This document shows, one piece after another, positions 25,163 to 34,172 of a stretch of 64,000 bases of DNA. The stretch lies in assembly GCF_000272045.2 (NCBI RefSeq), contig NZ_AJYZ02000019.1, positions 1,609,202 to 1,673,201 on the forward strand. Direction: 5' to 3'. Within the stretch, counting starts at the first letter, position 1; each line of letters starts with the position of its first letter. A program made the translations under genes and the position numbers. The notes beneath the pieces were generated by a model. The model was not told where the DNA came from. It was given only the letters and a program-made list of their open reading frames with translations, and ran no database searches. This stretch comes from Vibrio crassostreae 9ZC13 (lineage in GTDB: Bacteria > Pseudomonadota > Gammaproteobacteria > Enterobacterales > Vibrionaceae).

Positions 25163-26200
25163 TTAACGTTGGTTCTGTTTTAGCGTCGTGTTTCGTTCAA
25201 TGAATTTCACTGGCACCATCAGCTTAACCAAGCTTGTGTCTTGCTCTTGAATCTGGCTAACGACAATTTTCACTGATTCACGTGCAAGGCGTCTGAAATC
25301 TTGCTTGAAGGTAGTGAGTTGGTAGTTCAACCATTGAGTCTGTGGGATATCGTCAAAACCAATCACTTGAAGATCTTCTGGAATACGCAGGTTAAATTCT
25401 AAGCGCGCCACATCCATTACTGCCATCGCGAGGTTATCTGTCGCACAGAAAATCGCTTGAGGATGTGTGGGTTCTGAAAACAGAGTCCGAATGGTATCTA
25501 GAGCATCAAGGTAGTCATAGTCAGCTTCAATAACACGAGCTTGCTTGCCTGTTAGATCTTCGAATTCTGAGCAAAAGCCCGATTCACGCTCGCCGTTGGT
25601 GTAGGTTGGCACGTTACCTGTCAGGTAAACCGCTGACTTTGTTCCTACGCTATGTAAATGTTGAGCGGCGACTTGGCCTGCGGCGTAGTTGTCACTTATT
25701 ACATGGCTACTCTTAGTCCCCTCAACTACACGAGCATACTGAACAATGGGGATGTTGAACTCTTCACACTCTTCATAAAGCGACTTATTAAAGGTCGCCG
25801 AAGCAGCAATTACGCCATCAACTCGGTATTGGAAGATATTAGGAATCGAGTGGTTGTCGTTTCCATCCACTTGCCAAGGAATCAATACCGCAGAGTAACC
25901 CTGCTTTTGTAGCTCAGTAGAGATAAGCTGCAGAGTTTTCATGTGGATAGGGTAGTCGGCATCTGGGAAAACTAAGCCAATCAATTTGGACTCATTTGTC
26001 GTCAGACTGCGGGCAAAGGCATTGGGACGATAGTTCAACGATTTTGCTGCATCGAACACTTTTTGCTTGGTCTTTTCAGACACTGAACTGCCCGGGACAA
26101 ATACACGAGATACAGTTGATTGAGAAACGCCAGCAAGTTTAGCGACATCTTTAGAGGTGACGGTTGGCTTTGACGCCGTGGAGTGTTTTGGAGAGCTCAT
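25163..26200 (-). CDS. LacI-family transcriptional regulator
   Basis: A 345-residue LacI/GalR regulator. The helix-turn-helix (SKDVAKLAGVSQSTVSRVF, residues 16-34) and hinge helix (SLNYRPNAFARSL) are intact, followed by a periplasmic-binding-type effector domain (IGLVFPD ... FCATDNLAMAVMD ... VIGFDDIPQT). It is the first-listed gene of the 25-33 kb module and likely its regulator. An imperfect dyad (26242-26265) upstream suggests autoregulation. It is not beside the scr operon, so ScrR is unlikely. Start at 26200 places the DNA-binding domain near the N-terminus. Confidence 0.92.
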   Translation of the reverse strand: MSSPKHSTASKPTVTSKDVAKLAGVSQSTVSRVFVPGSSVSEKTKQKVFDAAKSLNYRPNAFARSLTTNESKLIGLVFPDADYPIHMKTLQLISTELQKQGYSAVLIPWQVDGNDNHSIPNIFQYRVDGVIAASATFNKSLYEECEEFNIPIVQYARVVEGTKSSHVISDNYAAGQVAAQHLHSVGTKSAVYLTGNVPTYTNGERESGFCSEFEDLTGKQARVIEADYDYLDALDTIRTLFSEPTHPQAIFCATDNLAMAVMDVARLEFNLRIPEDLQVIGFDDIPQTQWLNYQLTTFKQDFRRLARESVKIVVSQIQEQDTSLVKLMVPVKFIERNTTLKQNQR

Positions 26201-26241
26201 AGACCATACTTTTGAACCAAATTGATTGTGCATAGAGTAAC

Positions 26242-26265
26242 ATAATTAGGTACGTACTCAAAAAT
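26242..26265. promoter_or_regulatory. Candidate LacI-type operator upstream of the LacI gene
   Basis: A dyad centred on C|G in TTAGGTACGTACTCAA (core GTACGTAC). On the minus strand it reads TGAGTACGTACC, close to TGAGTGCGTACC in the MFS/SSS intergenic region. Arms match at about 8 of 12 positions. Confidence 0.45.
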
Positions 26266-26336
26266 ACAATATGCCATGATTGGATGAAAAATAAGGGTTA
26301 ATAGAGAGTGTTGAATATTATTCTGGGTATGACCCA

Positions 26337-26366
26337 AAAAAGCTCTGCGTAAGAGCAGAGCTTTGT
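26337..26366 (-). terminator. Terminator of the porin gene
   Basis: Stem AGCTCTGC / GCAGAGCT around a short loop, with a run of six T on the minus strand, 32 bp past the porin stop. Confidence 0.85.
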
Positions 26367-26397
26367 TTAAAGAATTTATGAATCGACTAACTGGGCG

Positions 26398-27483
26398 TTA
26401 GAAGTAGTAACGAATACCTGCAGCGAATTGGTCATCTCTGTTTTCGAATTTATTGCCAACGAGCTGATCTTTACCTAGGTCGAATTGGTATTCAGTCCAA
26501 ACTAGGAATTTGTTCTTCTGGAAGTGGTATTCAACACCAGGGATAAGCAGGTTACGCTCATAGCCATCTGTTTGGTCATCACTATCTTCCATGTAGTTGT
26601 AGTTCAACGTAGGGCGTAGGCCATTGTCGAAGTGGTAGTACGTGTAGATTTCACCACCTAGGGTATCGAACATTACATCCGTACCGCCTTGGCTTACAGC
26701 TTCCCAGTTTTCGCCAACATGGAAAGTGGCACCTGCGTAGAAGCCGCCGTTGCTGTAGTTCGCACCCAATAGCATGATGCGCATGTTGTCGCCATTTTCT
26801 ACGCCAACCACACCTGAGTCTAGGTCTGCAATTTCATTTTGGTGGTAAGCTGCACCTAGTGTTACGCCATCAACCGGTTTGTAAGTGATTGACGCACCCA
26901 TTCCGTTTTTCAATGAAGCTGTCGCATTACTCGCTAGTGCCACTTCTTCACGTGTCGTTTGGTAAGTGAAGCCGTAGCTTACTTGGTCGTTGATTGAGTT
27001 ACGGTAAGTAATGGAGTTTTCTGCTCGACCTGTACCAGATGCAATACCCCAGTCAGAAAGGTTGTAAACACCTGAGCCGCGAGTACCGAAGACACGACCT
27101 AAGTCGGTGTACCATGCGACGTCATAAAAAGTAGACCACTGCTTAGTACCTGCTGCGATCTTGCCGTATTTGTCGTGCTCTACGCCTGCGTATAGAAGTC
27201 GGTCGTAAATATTGTCGCCGTTAGCACCTGAGTTGTAACCCCATTCAGCATGGCCAAAGCCAGTCCAGCCGTTATCGAGTCCCATTTGACCTTTAAGGCC
27301 GAAACGAGAGCTACCGCTGTTCCACTCACCGTTGTGGTCGCCGCCCTTATCTTGGTAACGAACGTCGAAACGACCGTCTAAAGTAAGGCTATCGCCCGCG
27401 TCATTGGTAAAAGTGTGTGCAGCAAAAGCAGAACCTGAGGTAAGTGCTGTCAGGATCACTGCTGAAAGAATCGACTTTTTCAT
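26398..27483 (-). CDS. General porin (trimeric OmpC/OmpU-like family)
   Basis: A 361-residue precursor: signal peptide MKKSILSAVILTALTSGSAFA (cut after residue 21), then a 16-strand-type barrel (LTLDGRFDVRYQDKG, SRFGLKGQMGLDNGW, ...). The end is FAAGIRYYF with terminal Phe. It would be a diffusion porin for small solutes. The position between a LacI gene and catabolic-type genes suggests it is a substrate-specific porin of that module. It has its own terminator and a 248-bp leader region. Confidence 0.9.
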   Translation of the reverse strand: MKKSILSAVILTALTSGSAFAAHTFTNDAGDSLTLDGRFDVRYQDKGGDHNGEWNSGSSRFGLKGQMGLDNGWTGFGHAEWGYNSGANGDNIYDRLLYAGVEHDKYGKIAAGTKQWSTFYDVAWYTDLGRVFGTRGSGVYNLSDWGIASGTGRAENSITYRNSINDQVSYGFTYQTTREEVALASNATASLKNGMGASITYKPVDGVTLGAAYHQNEIADLDSGVVGVENGDNMRIMLLGANYSNGGFYAGATFHVGENWEAVSQGGTDVMFDTLGGEIYTYYHFDNGLRPTLNYNYMEDSDDQTDGYERNLLIPGVEYHFQKNKFLVWTEYQFDLGKDQLVGNKFENRDDQFAAGIRYYF

Positions 27484-27660
27484 TGTAATTCTCTTTATTC
27501 AGGCCGTAGAAAGCCACCGTGCTTTCAAGCCCGTTATATTGGTAATGGTTTGGCAGGGTGTACCCCATCCATGAGGCACTAGTAGATTCAGTTATTAGTG
27601 GAGCAATAATGAATTGGTTGGAGCACTTACTAGGAGCGAGAAGGGTCCCCCAGTAAGCGT

Positions 27661-27693
27661 GGCAACCTAAATCAGATGTCTATTTAGGTTGCC
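27661..27693. terminator. Perfect inverted repeat between the SnoaL-like gene and the porin gene
   Basis: Arms GGCAACCTAAAT / ATTTAGGTTGCC (12 bp) with a 9-base loop, 39 bp past the SnoaL-like stop. No strong T tract; likely terminator or processing hairpin. Confidence 0.55.
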
Positions 27694-27731
27694 ACTATTT
27701 CGTTTCAATCTTTTGGATTAAAGCGTATCGA

Positions 27732-28748
27732 TTACAGCGTTGGGTTCATGATGCTTGAAGTGCGTTCGAACACATCTAGACCTTGCTGTTGTAGCCAGTA
27801 AGGAAGGTCGATAAGAACCCAGTTCTCAGACAGTTTGTCACCGTCACGGTAGTAAACGTCAACTACTTGCATGTTTGCACGTACTTCACCGCCAGTCATA
27901 CCTAGGAAGCCACCTGTTGGTGTGTTTGATAGGTTTGGCCAACCGAAGAAACAAGAGAAGTTACCTTCAGCGAAACGACAAACGTGGCCGTTGAACTTCT
28001 TGTCTTTCAGGTTGTTACGGAAAGGAAGTTGGTGCTGTTGTTGGTAGCGAGGAATTGTGTAAGACGCGCCGATACCACATGGGCCGTACCAAATCATGTC
28101 TTTTGACCAGCTCTTCGCTAGTACTTCTGGTGGGCAACCCATCGCGCCGCTGTCGTTAAGAGCAGACAGGTCATCAACCATTTTGTTTACTAGAGCAAGT
28201 GTCGCAACACCTTCTTCTGGAGCCGCGTCTTCGAATAGCAGACCGTCGTGGTTACGTGGGCCAGGGTATACGAAGTGCTTACCAGTTGATGGTGGAAGTG
28301 GGTAGCAACCCGCTTGATCCATCATGCCTAGTAGGTCTAGAAACAGGCCTGTCTTAGTGATTTTGCCATCAACAACACAGTTAAATTCTGCGTAGCGAAC
28401 GTTCATGATCTTGCCAGTTGGGCGCATACCTAGGTATTCAGCGTCGAATAGACCCATGAAGTGACCCATGCTCATTACCCAAATCTCATCTGGGTTAACT
28501 TCGTTGTTACCACCGATGAAGATGTCTTGACGACGCTGCATGCGAGTCATTGACTTCATCATTGGTGCCCAGAATACGTCAGCTGCTGCTTGTGCGCCTT
28601 CTTGCTCACGGAATGGGTAAACACCGCGCCACAAGTAATCTTCAGAAGTGTGTGCTTTTAAAACTTCAGCAACGTTCTCGTGAGTTGCGTTTTCCATTGC
28701 ATCGAAGTATTCACGAACAATGCGTTTGGCTTCTTGATATTTAGACAT
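27732..28748 (-). CDS. Tandem SnoaL/NTF2-like protein
   Basis: A 338-residue protein with two NTF2/SnoaL-like (polyketide cyclase fold) halves. The first spans about 5-145 (IVREYFDAMENATHENV ... DYLWRGVYPFRE ... VRYAEFNCVVDGKITKTGLF). The second spans about 185-330 (KMVDDLSAL ... KDMIWYGPCGIGASYTIPRY ... NWVLIDLPYWLQQQG). Family members isomerise, hydrate or cyclise small molecules or bind them without catalysis. It follows the MFS gene on the minus strand and precedes a porin gene, so it probably processes the imported compound. No signal peptide. Its substrate is unknown. Confidence 0.8.
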   Translation of the reverse strand: MSKYQEAKRIVREYFDAMENATHENVAEVLKAHTSEDYLWRGVYPFREQEGAQAAADVFWAPMMKSMTRMQRRQDIFIGGNNEVNPDEIWVMSMGHFMGLFDAEYLGMRPTGKIMNVRYAEFNCVVDGKITKTGLFLDLLGMMDQAGCYPLPPSTGKHFVYPGPRNHDGLLFEDAAPEEGVATLALVNKMVDDLSALNDSGAMGCPPEVLAKSWSKDMIWYGPCGIGASYTIPRYQQQHQLPFRNNLKDKKFNGHVCRFAEGNFSCFFGWPNLSNTPTGGFLGMTGGEVRANMQVVDVYYRDGDKLSENWVLIDLPYWLQQQGLDVFERTSSIMNPTL

Positions 28749-28810
28749 AATAATTTCTCTTTGTGTTGTCGAGTCAACATTCGGAACAGGACTCGATTTG
28801 GATTTTGTTA

Positions 28811-28830
28811 CCGGCTGATTTATCAGCCGG
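28811..28830. terminator. Intercistronic hairpin between MFS and SnoaL-like genes
   Basis: Perfect 8-bp stem CCGGCTGA / TCAGCCGG with a TTTA loop. Lacks a long T tract, so it may tune rather than stop transcription from the MFS gene into the SnoaL-like gene. Confidence 0.55.
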
Positions 28831-28873
28831 CTTTAAACTTTTCGTATTTGAACTTCAGCGTATGAGTGTCGAA

Positions 28874-30178
28874 TTAAGCTTTTGCTGCTTCAGCTTTTTT
28901 GCTCTTATCGAAGACGCCACCTTTTAGAGTTTCAGGCAGTGTTAGCCATAGTAGGCCGGCGATAATCCATACGATTGGTGAGCCCCACATTGCTGTTTGT
29001 AGGTCGGTACGCTCTTGGATGAAGATAAGAACCATTGGTGCCCACATGCCGATAATACGACCGCCATGGAATAAAGCTGCACCATAGCTACGCAAGCGTG
29101 CTGGGAACAATTCAGAGAAGTAACCGCCCCATACTGCAGAAGCAGACAGGCCGAAGTTGTAGATAAGACCTAGAAGAGCCAGCATGTTTAGGCCGCCAAT
29201 CATCATGTCGCCAGGTGCGACAAAGAAGATAGAAACCATGATACCTGCGAGGATGAAGCCGAACGCGTTGATCTTACGACCGTACTTATCTGCTGCCCAT
29301 CCCCAGAACCAAGCACCGAAGAGTGAACCAAATGCTGAGATAGAGAAGATCAAACCGATGGTTGCACCATCAAACATACGAACATCTTTCAGGTAGGTAG
29401 TTACAAAGCCACCGAAGAATTGGAATCCGTAGAAGTTAAGACCAGAAAGAAGTAAACAAGTAATCGTAATTTTGCGGTAAGGCTTGCTTAACATCTCACC
29501 CCAAGAACCTTTTTTAGCTTCGGTTACTTCCCCAGCTGTATTGGTTGTTGTTTGTTGATCTTCTTCACCGTAGGCGATCACAGTTTTGTCGCTTGGTAAT
29601 ACAAAGATCATTAACGCTGCTGCTACAAGCGGTGGAATACCACCTACCCACATTAGGCTCTGCCAAGGTGCATCAACACTTGTAATGAAGGCTGCGTAAG
29701 CGCCCATTGCCACTAAAGCAACAGAGAACATTGAAGAAGCAAAAGCAGTCAACTTACCGCGAACCGTTGGTGTAAATAGGCCAATCATCAAAGATACAGC
29801 TACAGTGAAGTAACCACCTAAAGATAGTCCAATGATGAAACGCATTGCAGCCCAAGTGGCGTAGTCGGTAAACATCATGTTGATGATGGTTGCACCACCG
29901 TTTAATGCCGTAATTGCTATTAGTGTGGACTTCTTGCCGAACTTGGTTGCGAACCATGCACAGCTCAGAGCACCAATCAGAGCACCAACCGACTGCCAAG
30001 TGTAGAACTGAGCGGTATCAGAAAGGCTAATACCAGCATATTCTTCCACAATGTATGGGCGTACGTAGTCAATAATTACAAAGTTATAACAATAAAAAAA
30101 GTAACCTACTAGAATTGCTAGATATGCGGCTACCCTTTGAATCATAGGAACTTCGCTCATGTGTTTTTTAATGGTCAT
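28874..30178 (-). CDS. MFS transporter (sugar/organic acid:H+ symporter type)
   Basis: A 434-residue major facilitator protein with about 12 helices. Motifs include FATKFGKKSTLI after helix 2, FIIGLSLGGYFTVAVSLM with the helix 4-5 signature, and WGWAADKYGRKINA in the second half. The pattern resembles the aromatic acid/sialate/shikimate symporter groups. It probably imports an organic acid or similar substrate for the neighbouring SnoaL-like enzyme. The gene is divergent from the SSS symporter gene. Substrate unproven. Confidence 0.9.
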   Translation of the reverse strand: MTIKKHMSEVPMIQRVAAYLAILVGYFFYCYNFVIIDYVRPYIVEEYAGISLSDTAQFYTWQSVGALIGALSCAWFATKFGKKSTLIAITALNGGATIINMMFTDYATWAAMRFIIGLSLGGYFTVAVSLMIGLFTPTVRGKLTAFASSMFSVALVAMGAYAAFITSVDAPWQSLMWVGGIPPLVAAALMIFVLPSDKTVIAYGEEDQQTTTNTAGEVTEAKKGSWGEMLSKPYRKITITCLLLSGLNFYGFQFFGGFVTTYLKDVRMFDGATIGLIFSISAFGSLFGAWFWGWAADKYGRKINAFGFILAGIMVSIFFVAPGDMMIGGLNMLALLGLIYNFGLSASAVWGGYFSELFPARLRSYGAALFHGGRIIGMWAPMVLIFIQERTDLQTAMWGSPIVWIIAGLLWLTLPETLKGGVFDKSKKAEAAKA

Positions 30179-30320
30179 GACCGATAAACCTTTATTTTAT
30201 ATAGGGTGGTTTTGGTTTTAATTATTGTGTGTTGATTATTTAGCTTCATCACACCGTCTTCATTTCGGGAGAGATAATAGAATTTTTGTGGTTATTAGAT
30301 CCGTGATCAAAGTCAATTTT

Positions 30321-30342
30321 AAAATGAGTGCGTACCCATTTT
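30321..30342. promoter_or_regulatory. Candidate LacI-family operator in the divergent MFS/SSS region
   Basis: A dyad centred on C|G: arms AAAATGAGTGC and GTACCCATTTT match at 9 of 11 positions when one is reverse-complemented. This is the size and symmetry expected of a LacI-family site. It lies about 140 bp from the MFS start and 185 bp from the SSS start. Confidence 0.55.
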
Positions 30343-30422
30343 GTGCATTTTAGTGATCTTGATCTCATTTAACTGGGTTTTTGTGCTTTGTGGGGTGGTT
30401 TGAGTGTTTAATCGTCTATCTT

Positions 30423-30438
30423 AGTGATAATAGTCACA
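30423..30438. promoter_or_regulatory. Candidate CRP site upstream of the SSS gene
   Basis: AGTGATAATAGTCACA differs from the CRP consensus (TGTGA-N6-TCACA) by one base. It is about 90 bp upstream of the symporter start. A weaker similar match lies at 30351-30366. Confidence 0.5.
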
Positions 30439-30526
30439 CTTATTGTGGGTTTTTGAGGGAAAACATCCATTTTTGAGTACTATTGGCAGCGAATTAATTG
30501 CGACATACAATAAACGGAATCTAAAA

Positions 30527-32068
30527 ATGGTTACGTACTCAAGTTTTGTGGTTATTGCTCTTTATGTGCTAACTACTTTGTTTATCAGCTACTTAGTTAA
30601 TAGGCGCTATAGCGTCGGTGGCGACTTTTCGACTGGTGGAAAACAGTTTGGTTGGTTTACGGCAGGTGTGTCGATTCTTGCAACCTACATCAGCGCAATG
30701 ACGTTCGTTGGCATGCCGGGCTGGGTTTATAGCTCAGGCATGGAAGCGATGAGCGTACATTTGAACTATCCAATAGTGATCTTTTTCACTGTGCTTTTCT
30801 TTGTTCCGGTGTTTTACAAGCTCGGCCTAACCTCGATTTACGAATACCTAGAGCACCGCTTTGGCGTTGTTGCTCGCACGATCAATTCCATCGTGTTCAT
30901 TGTGGTTCAGTGTATTTCGGCAGGGGTTATTCTGTATGCGGTAGCCCTGATCTTAGTGCAAGTGCTGCCAGTGAGTATCTCTGAGGCGATCATCTACATC
31001 AGCGTATTTACTGCGTTGTATACCTATGCGGGTGGTATCTCGACTGTAATCTGGACTGACATGCTTCAGTCAGCAGTGTTGATTATCGGCAGCATTGCGA
31101 TCTTTGTTTTATTGCTGATGAAAATCGATGCGGGCGAGATGTTGTCTCCTGAACATTTGAATATCATCAATCTCGATTTTGACTTAGGCGTCGATACCAC
31201 ATTGTGGGCCGGCGTAGTGGCTGTGAGCTTCTTGCACCTGAGTGTGTATGGCACTAACCAACTGATTATTCAAAGAACATTGGCGACTAAGTGTGTTAAA
31301 ACAGCGCAAAAATCGATGTTGCTTTGTGGCTACGGCGCATTTTTTGTTTATCTGTTCTTTGCTGTGATGGGGGTGCTGTTAAGTGTCTTTTATCAAGACA
31401 GCAGTTTTGAAAACAGCAACGAAGTGATTCTCGATTTTGTGTTTAACCATACCAACCCAATCATTGTTGGTTTGGTGATCTCAGCACTTTCGGCTGCGGC
31501 AATGTCGACATTGGATTCCACCTATAACTCAATGGCGACGGTCGCAACGTTCGATTTCTATAAGCGCTTCTTCCGTAAGCAAGCCTCTGACGCGCACTAT
31601 GAATCAGTGGCTAGAAAAATGAGCCTGGTTGCTGCAGCGTCGGTTGTTGTGCCTGCGTTACTGGCTGTTTCTAATGAATCAGTGCTTAAAACGATTGCGA
31701 GCTTAACCTCTATTTTTGTTGGTATTCGCCTTGGCTCTTTCATCTTGGGTTTGTTCTTCAAACAAGCAAACGAGAAAGGCGTAATTGCGGGCAGTATTGG
31801 CAGTGTGGCCGTCGTATTCATCGCCAAATACAGCGGAATAGCTTGGCCTTGGTTTGCCTTGATTGGCACTGTGGTTTTCTTAGTGTTAGGTGTTGTTGTG
31901 AGCCGCTTCTGGGGAGAGGTAACCGAGCAACAAAATGAATTTATAGAAAAGCAAAAGCATTTGTTTGCAAAGCCTACCGCGAGTCATTATGGCTTGTTGG
32001 TGTTCGCTGTTGTGACGATTGCTGCTTGTACTGTTATCCCTGATTGGCTTTATGCCGCTCTTTCTTAA
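30527..32068 (+). CDS. SSS-family sodium:solute symporter
   Basis: A 513-residue SSS/NSS-fold symporter with about 13 helices. Recognisable are the helix-1/2 segment GGDFSTGGKQFGWFTAGVS, the TM5 region GGISTVIWTDMLQSAVL and the GTNQLIIQRTLATK loop. Family members import sugars, amino acids or organic acids with Na+. L-serine dehydratase follows after 26 bp, so an amino acid or serine-releasing compound is a reasonable guess. The start at 30527 is chosen because upstream codons from 30443 are not membrane-like. Confidence 0.9.
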   Translation: MVTYSSFVVIALYVLTTLFISYLVNRRYSVGGDFSTGGKQFGWFTAGVSILATYISAMTFVGMPGWVYSSGMEAMSVHLNYPIVIFFTVLFFVPVFYKLGLTSIYEYLEHRFGVVARTINSIVFIVVQCISAGVILYAVALILVQVLPVSISEAIIYISVFTALYTYAGGISTVIWTDMLQSAVLIIGSIAIFVLLLMKIDAGEMLSPEHLNIINLDFDLGVDTTLWAGVVAVSFLHLSVYGTNQLIIQRTLATKCVKTAQKSMLLCGYGAFFVYLFFAVMGVLLSVFYQDSSFENSNEVILDFVFNHTNPIIVGLVISALSAAAMSTLDSTYNSMATVATFDFYKRFFRKQASDAHYESVARKMSLVAAASVVVPALLAVSNESVLKTIASLTSIFVGIRLGSFILGLFFKQANEKGVIAGSIGSVAVVFIAKYSGIAWPWFALIGTVVFLVLGVVVSRFWGEVTEQQNEFIEKQKHLFAKPTASHYGLLVFAVVTIAACTVIPDWLYAALS

Positions 32069-32094
32069 TTGACCGATTTTTTACTGGTATATCT

Positions 32095-33465
32095 ATGTTA
32101 TCGATCTTTGATATCTACAAAATTGGTGTTGGGCCATCGAGCTCTCACACCAACGGCCCAATGATTGCGGGTTTCCATTTCACACAATTAATCGCTGATA
32201 AAATCGCAGAAGTGACGCGTATTCAGGTGGATTTATACGGTTCTTTGTCATTGACTGGCATAGGTCACCACACCGACAGAGCTACAATATTGGGGCTACT
32301 CGGCAATAAACCAGACACCATCAAAATCACCAGCGCAAACCAAGCAATGCGTCATGCCGTAGACAGTGGTGAGATGGATTTAGCGGGCACCAAGCACATT
32401 GCCTTCAACTACGAAACCGACATGTTGTTCCACAAAGACAATCTGCCTCTGCATGAAAATGGCATGATGATTACTGCGTTTGACCAGAGTGGCAACGTGA
32501 TTGTCGATGAAACTTATTATTCGATTGGCGGCGGTTTTATCGCAACTGCTGATGAACTGCAAAATGGTACTCAAACCCAAGCGGTAGAAGTTCCTTTCCC
32601 GTTCAAAAACGCCGATGAAATGCTTCAACAAGCTGACAATAGTGGGATGAGCCTCGGTGGTATGATTCTAAAAAATGAAGCGGAGTTCGAAGGCGCTGAC
32701 ATTATTTCAGAGAAAGCGGATCAAATCTGGCGAGTGATGAGTCGTTGTATGGAGCGTGGCTTTGAAACCGAAGGCATTCTTGATGGTGGTTTGAACGTAA
32801 CTCGTCGTGCGCCTAACCTACTGAAAAAGTTAGAAGCGAATGCGGCGGTTGAAAACGACCCAATGGAAATCATGGATTGGATTAACTTGTTTGCGTTTGC
32901 GGTTAGCGAAGAAAATGCGGCTGGTGGCCAAGTGGTAACATCACCAACCAATGGTGCGGCGGGCGTTATTCCTGCTGTGTTGATGTACTACCATCGCTTC
33001 ATTAAAGAGTTGGATACTAAGCAGTTAAAAGATTTCTTAGCGGTATCGGGCGCGATTGGTATTCTGTACAAAACTAACGCTTCGATCTCTGGTGCGGAAG
33101 TAGGATGCCAAGGTGAGGTAGGCGTATCATCCTCTATGGCGGCTGCGGGATTAACGGCACTACGCGGTGGCAGCAATGAGCAGATCTGTATTGCGGCGGA
33201 AATCGCGATGGAACACTCATTGGGTATGACTTGTGACCCAATTGGCGGCTTGGTTCAAGTGCCGTGTATCGAGCGAAATGCGATGGGTGCGATGAAGGCA
33301 ATTAATGCATCTCGCATGGCATTGAAGCGAAACAGCAAGTCTTTGATCTCACTCGATAAGGTCATCGCAACCATGTACCAAACCGGTAAAGACATGAACA
33401 AGAAATATCGTGAAACATCACTCGGTGGTTTAGCCTTGATCCATCTAGCTCATCCTTGTGAATAG
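32095..33465 (+). CDS. sdaA: L-serine ammonia-lyase (iron-sulphur type)
   Basis: A 456-residue single-chain L-serine dehydratase. The beta-domain begins IFDIYKIGVGPSSSHTNGPM. The three cluster Cys are in GCQGEVG (C338), TCDPIGG (C380) and VPCIERN (C391). It converts L-serine to pyruvate and ammonia. It follows the symporter gene closely, so both are probably one transcript. ATG at 32095 starts the conserved N-terminus; the earlier in-frame start would overlap the symporter gene. This copy may be a paralogue dedicated to the module. Confidence 0.93.
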   Translation: MLSIFDIYKIGVGPSSSHTNGPMIAGFHFTQLIADKIAEVTRIQVDLYGSLSLTGIGHHTDRATILGLLGNKPDTIKITSANQAMRHAVDSGEMDLAGTKHIAFNYETDMLFHKDNLPLHENGMMITAFDQSGNVIVDETYYSIGGGFIATADELQNGTQTQAVEVPFPFKNADEMLQQADNSGMSLGGMILKNEAEFEGADIISEKADQIWRVMSRCMERGFETEGILDGGLNVTRRAPNLLKKLEANAAVENDPMEIMDWINLFAFAVSEENAAGGQVVTSPTNGAAGVIPAVLMYYHRFIKELDTKQLKDFLAVSGAIGILYKTNASISGAEVGCQGEVGVSSSMAAAGLTALRGGSNEQICIAAEIAMEHSLGMTCDPIGGLVQVPCIERNAMGAMKAINASRMALKRNSKSLISLDKVIATMYQTGKDMNKKYRETSLGGLALIHLAHPCE

Positions 33466-33496
33466 CTAAGCCAGTTAACCCAGTAAATAATAACGT

Positions 33497-33546
33497 TAAG
33501 CCCAGAGCCTTAGACTTTAAAAATCTATCGCGGCTGGGCTTTTTGT
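33497..33546 (+). terminator. Terminator after sdaA
   Basis: Arms AGCCCAGAGCC and GGCTGGGCT (one bulge) with a 22-base loop, then TTTTTG. Confidence 0.75.
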
Positions 33547-33564
33547 TTTATGTGTTTTAGGGAG

Positions 33565-34050
33565 CTAATCTGAAAGCGGTAATCGATAGCTGTTTTTCAA
33601 CTCTTTTACTGAGATGTTCGACTGAATCGCACTCACGCCTTTGACTCGTCTGATCGAGCTAATACGCTCAAAGTACTCTTCTAAATCTTTCGCCAACACT
33701 TGCACCATGTAATCGGCGCCGCCTGCAATGCAGTGACACATTGGAATCCAATCGGTTACCGCGACAAACTCTTCGAACGGTTCTGTGTTTTCAACTTCAT
33801 GATTGCCTAGTGTTACAAGGGTAAAACCAGCCACATGAAAGCCTAATTTCTTACGATTCAGCTTAGCGGCGTAACCATCGATATAGCCAGTTTCCTCCAT
33901 GCGTTTCCAACGACGCCAGCATGGGGTTTCGCTGAGGTTGACCTTCTCTGCGAGCTTGCTGTTGCTCATGCGTCCGTCTTGCTGGATATGCTCTAAGATG
34001 GCGATATCTGTGTCATCTAACACTTCTTTGGTGGATTCTTTCTGTTTCAT
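33565..34050 (-). CDS. Lrp/AsnC-family regulator
   Basis: A 161-residue feast/famine regulator. The N-terminal helix-turn-helix (LDDTDIAILEHIQQDGRMSN ... RRWKRMEETGYI) is followed by the RAM ligand-binding domain with EFVAVTDWIPMCHCIAGGADYMVQV. It is divergent from a LysE-type exporter gene, the classical arrangement in which an Lrp-type protein controls amino-acid export. The nearby serine dehydratase supports an amino-acid ligand. Confidence 0.93.
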   Translation of the reverse strand: MKQKESTKEVLDDTDIAILEHIQQDGRMSNSKLAEKVNLSETPCWRRWKRMEETGYIDGYAAKLNRKKLGFHVAGFTLVTLGNHEVENTEPFEEFVAVTDWIPMCHCIAGGADYMVQVLAKDLEEYFERISSIRRVKGVSAIQSNISVKELKNSYRLPLSD

Positions 34051-34172
34051 GGCTATCTTAGAAAAGTCTTGCTCAAATTTGGATTAATATTAGCCTATAT
34101 AGCAATTTAATTCCTAGTCGAATCTGTAAACTCTCCCCCTATAAATACTTTACTTATTAGGAGTGAGAGGAA

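Noticed and set aside
25163..26200. ScrR sucrose repressor
   Set aside because: The LacI gene is 20 kb from the scr operon and sits in another module with its own operator candidates.
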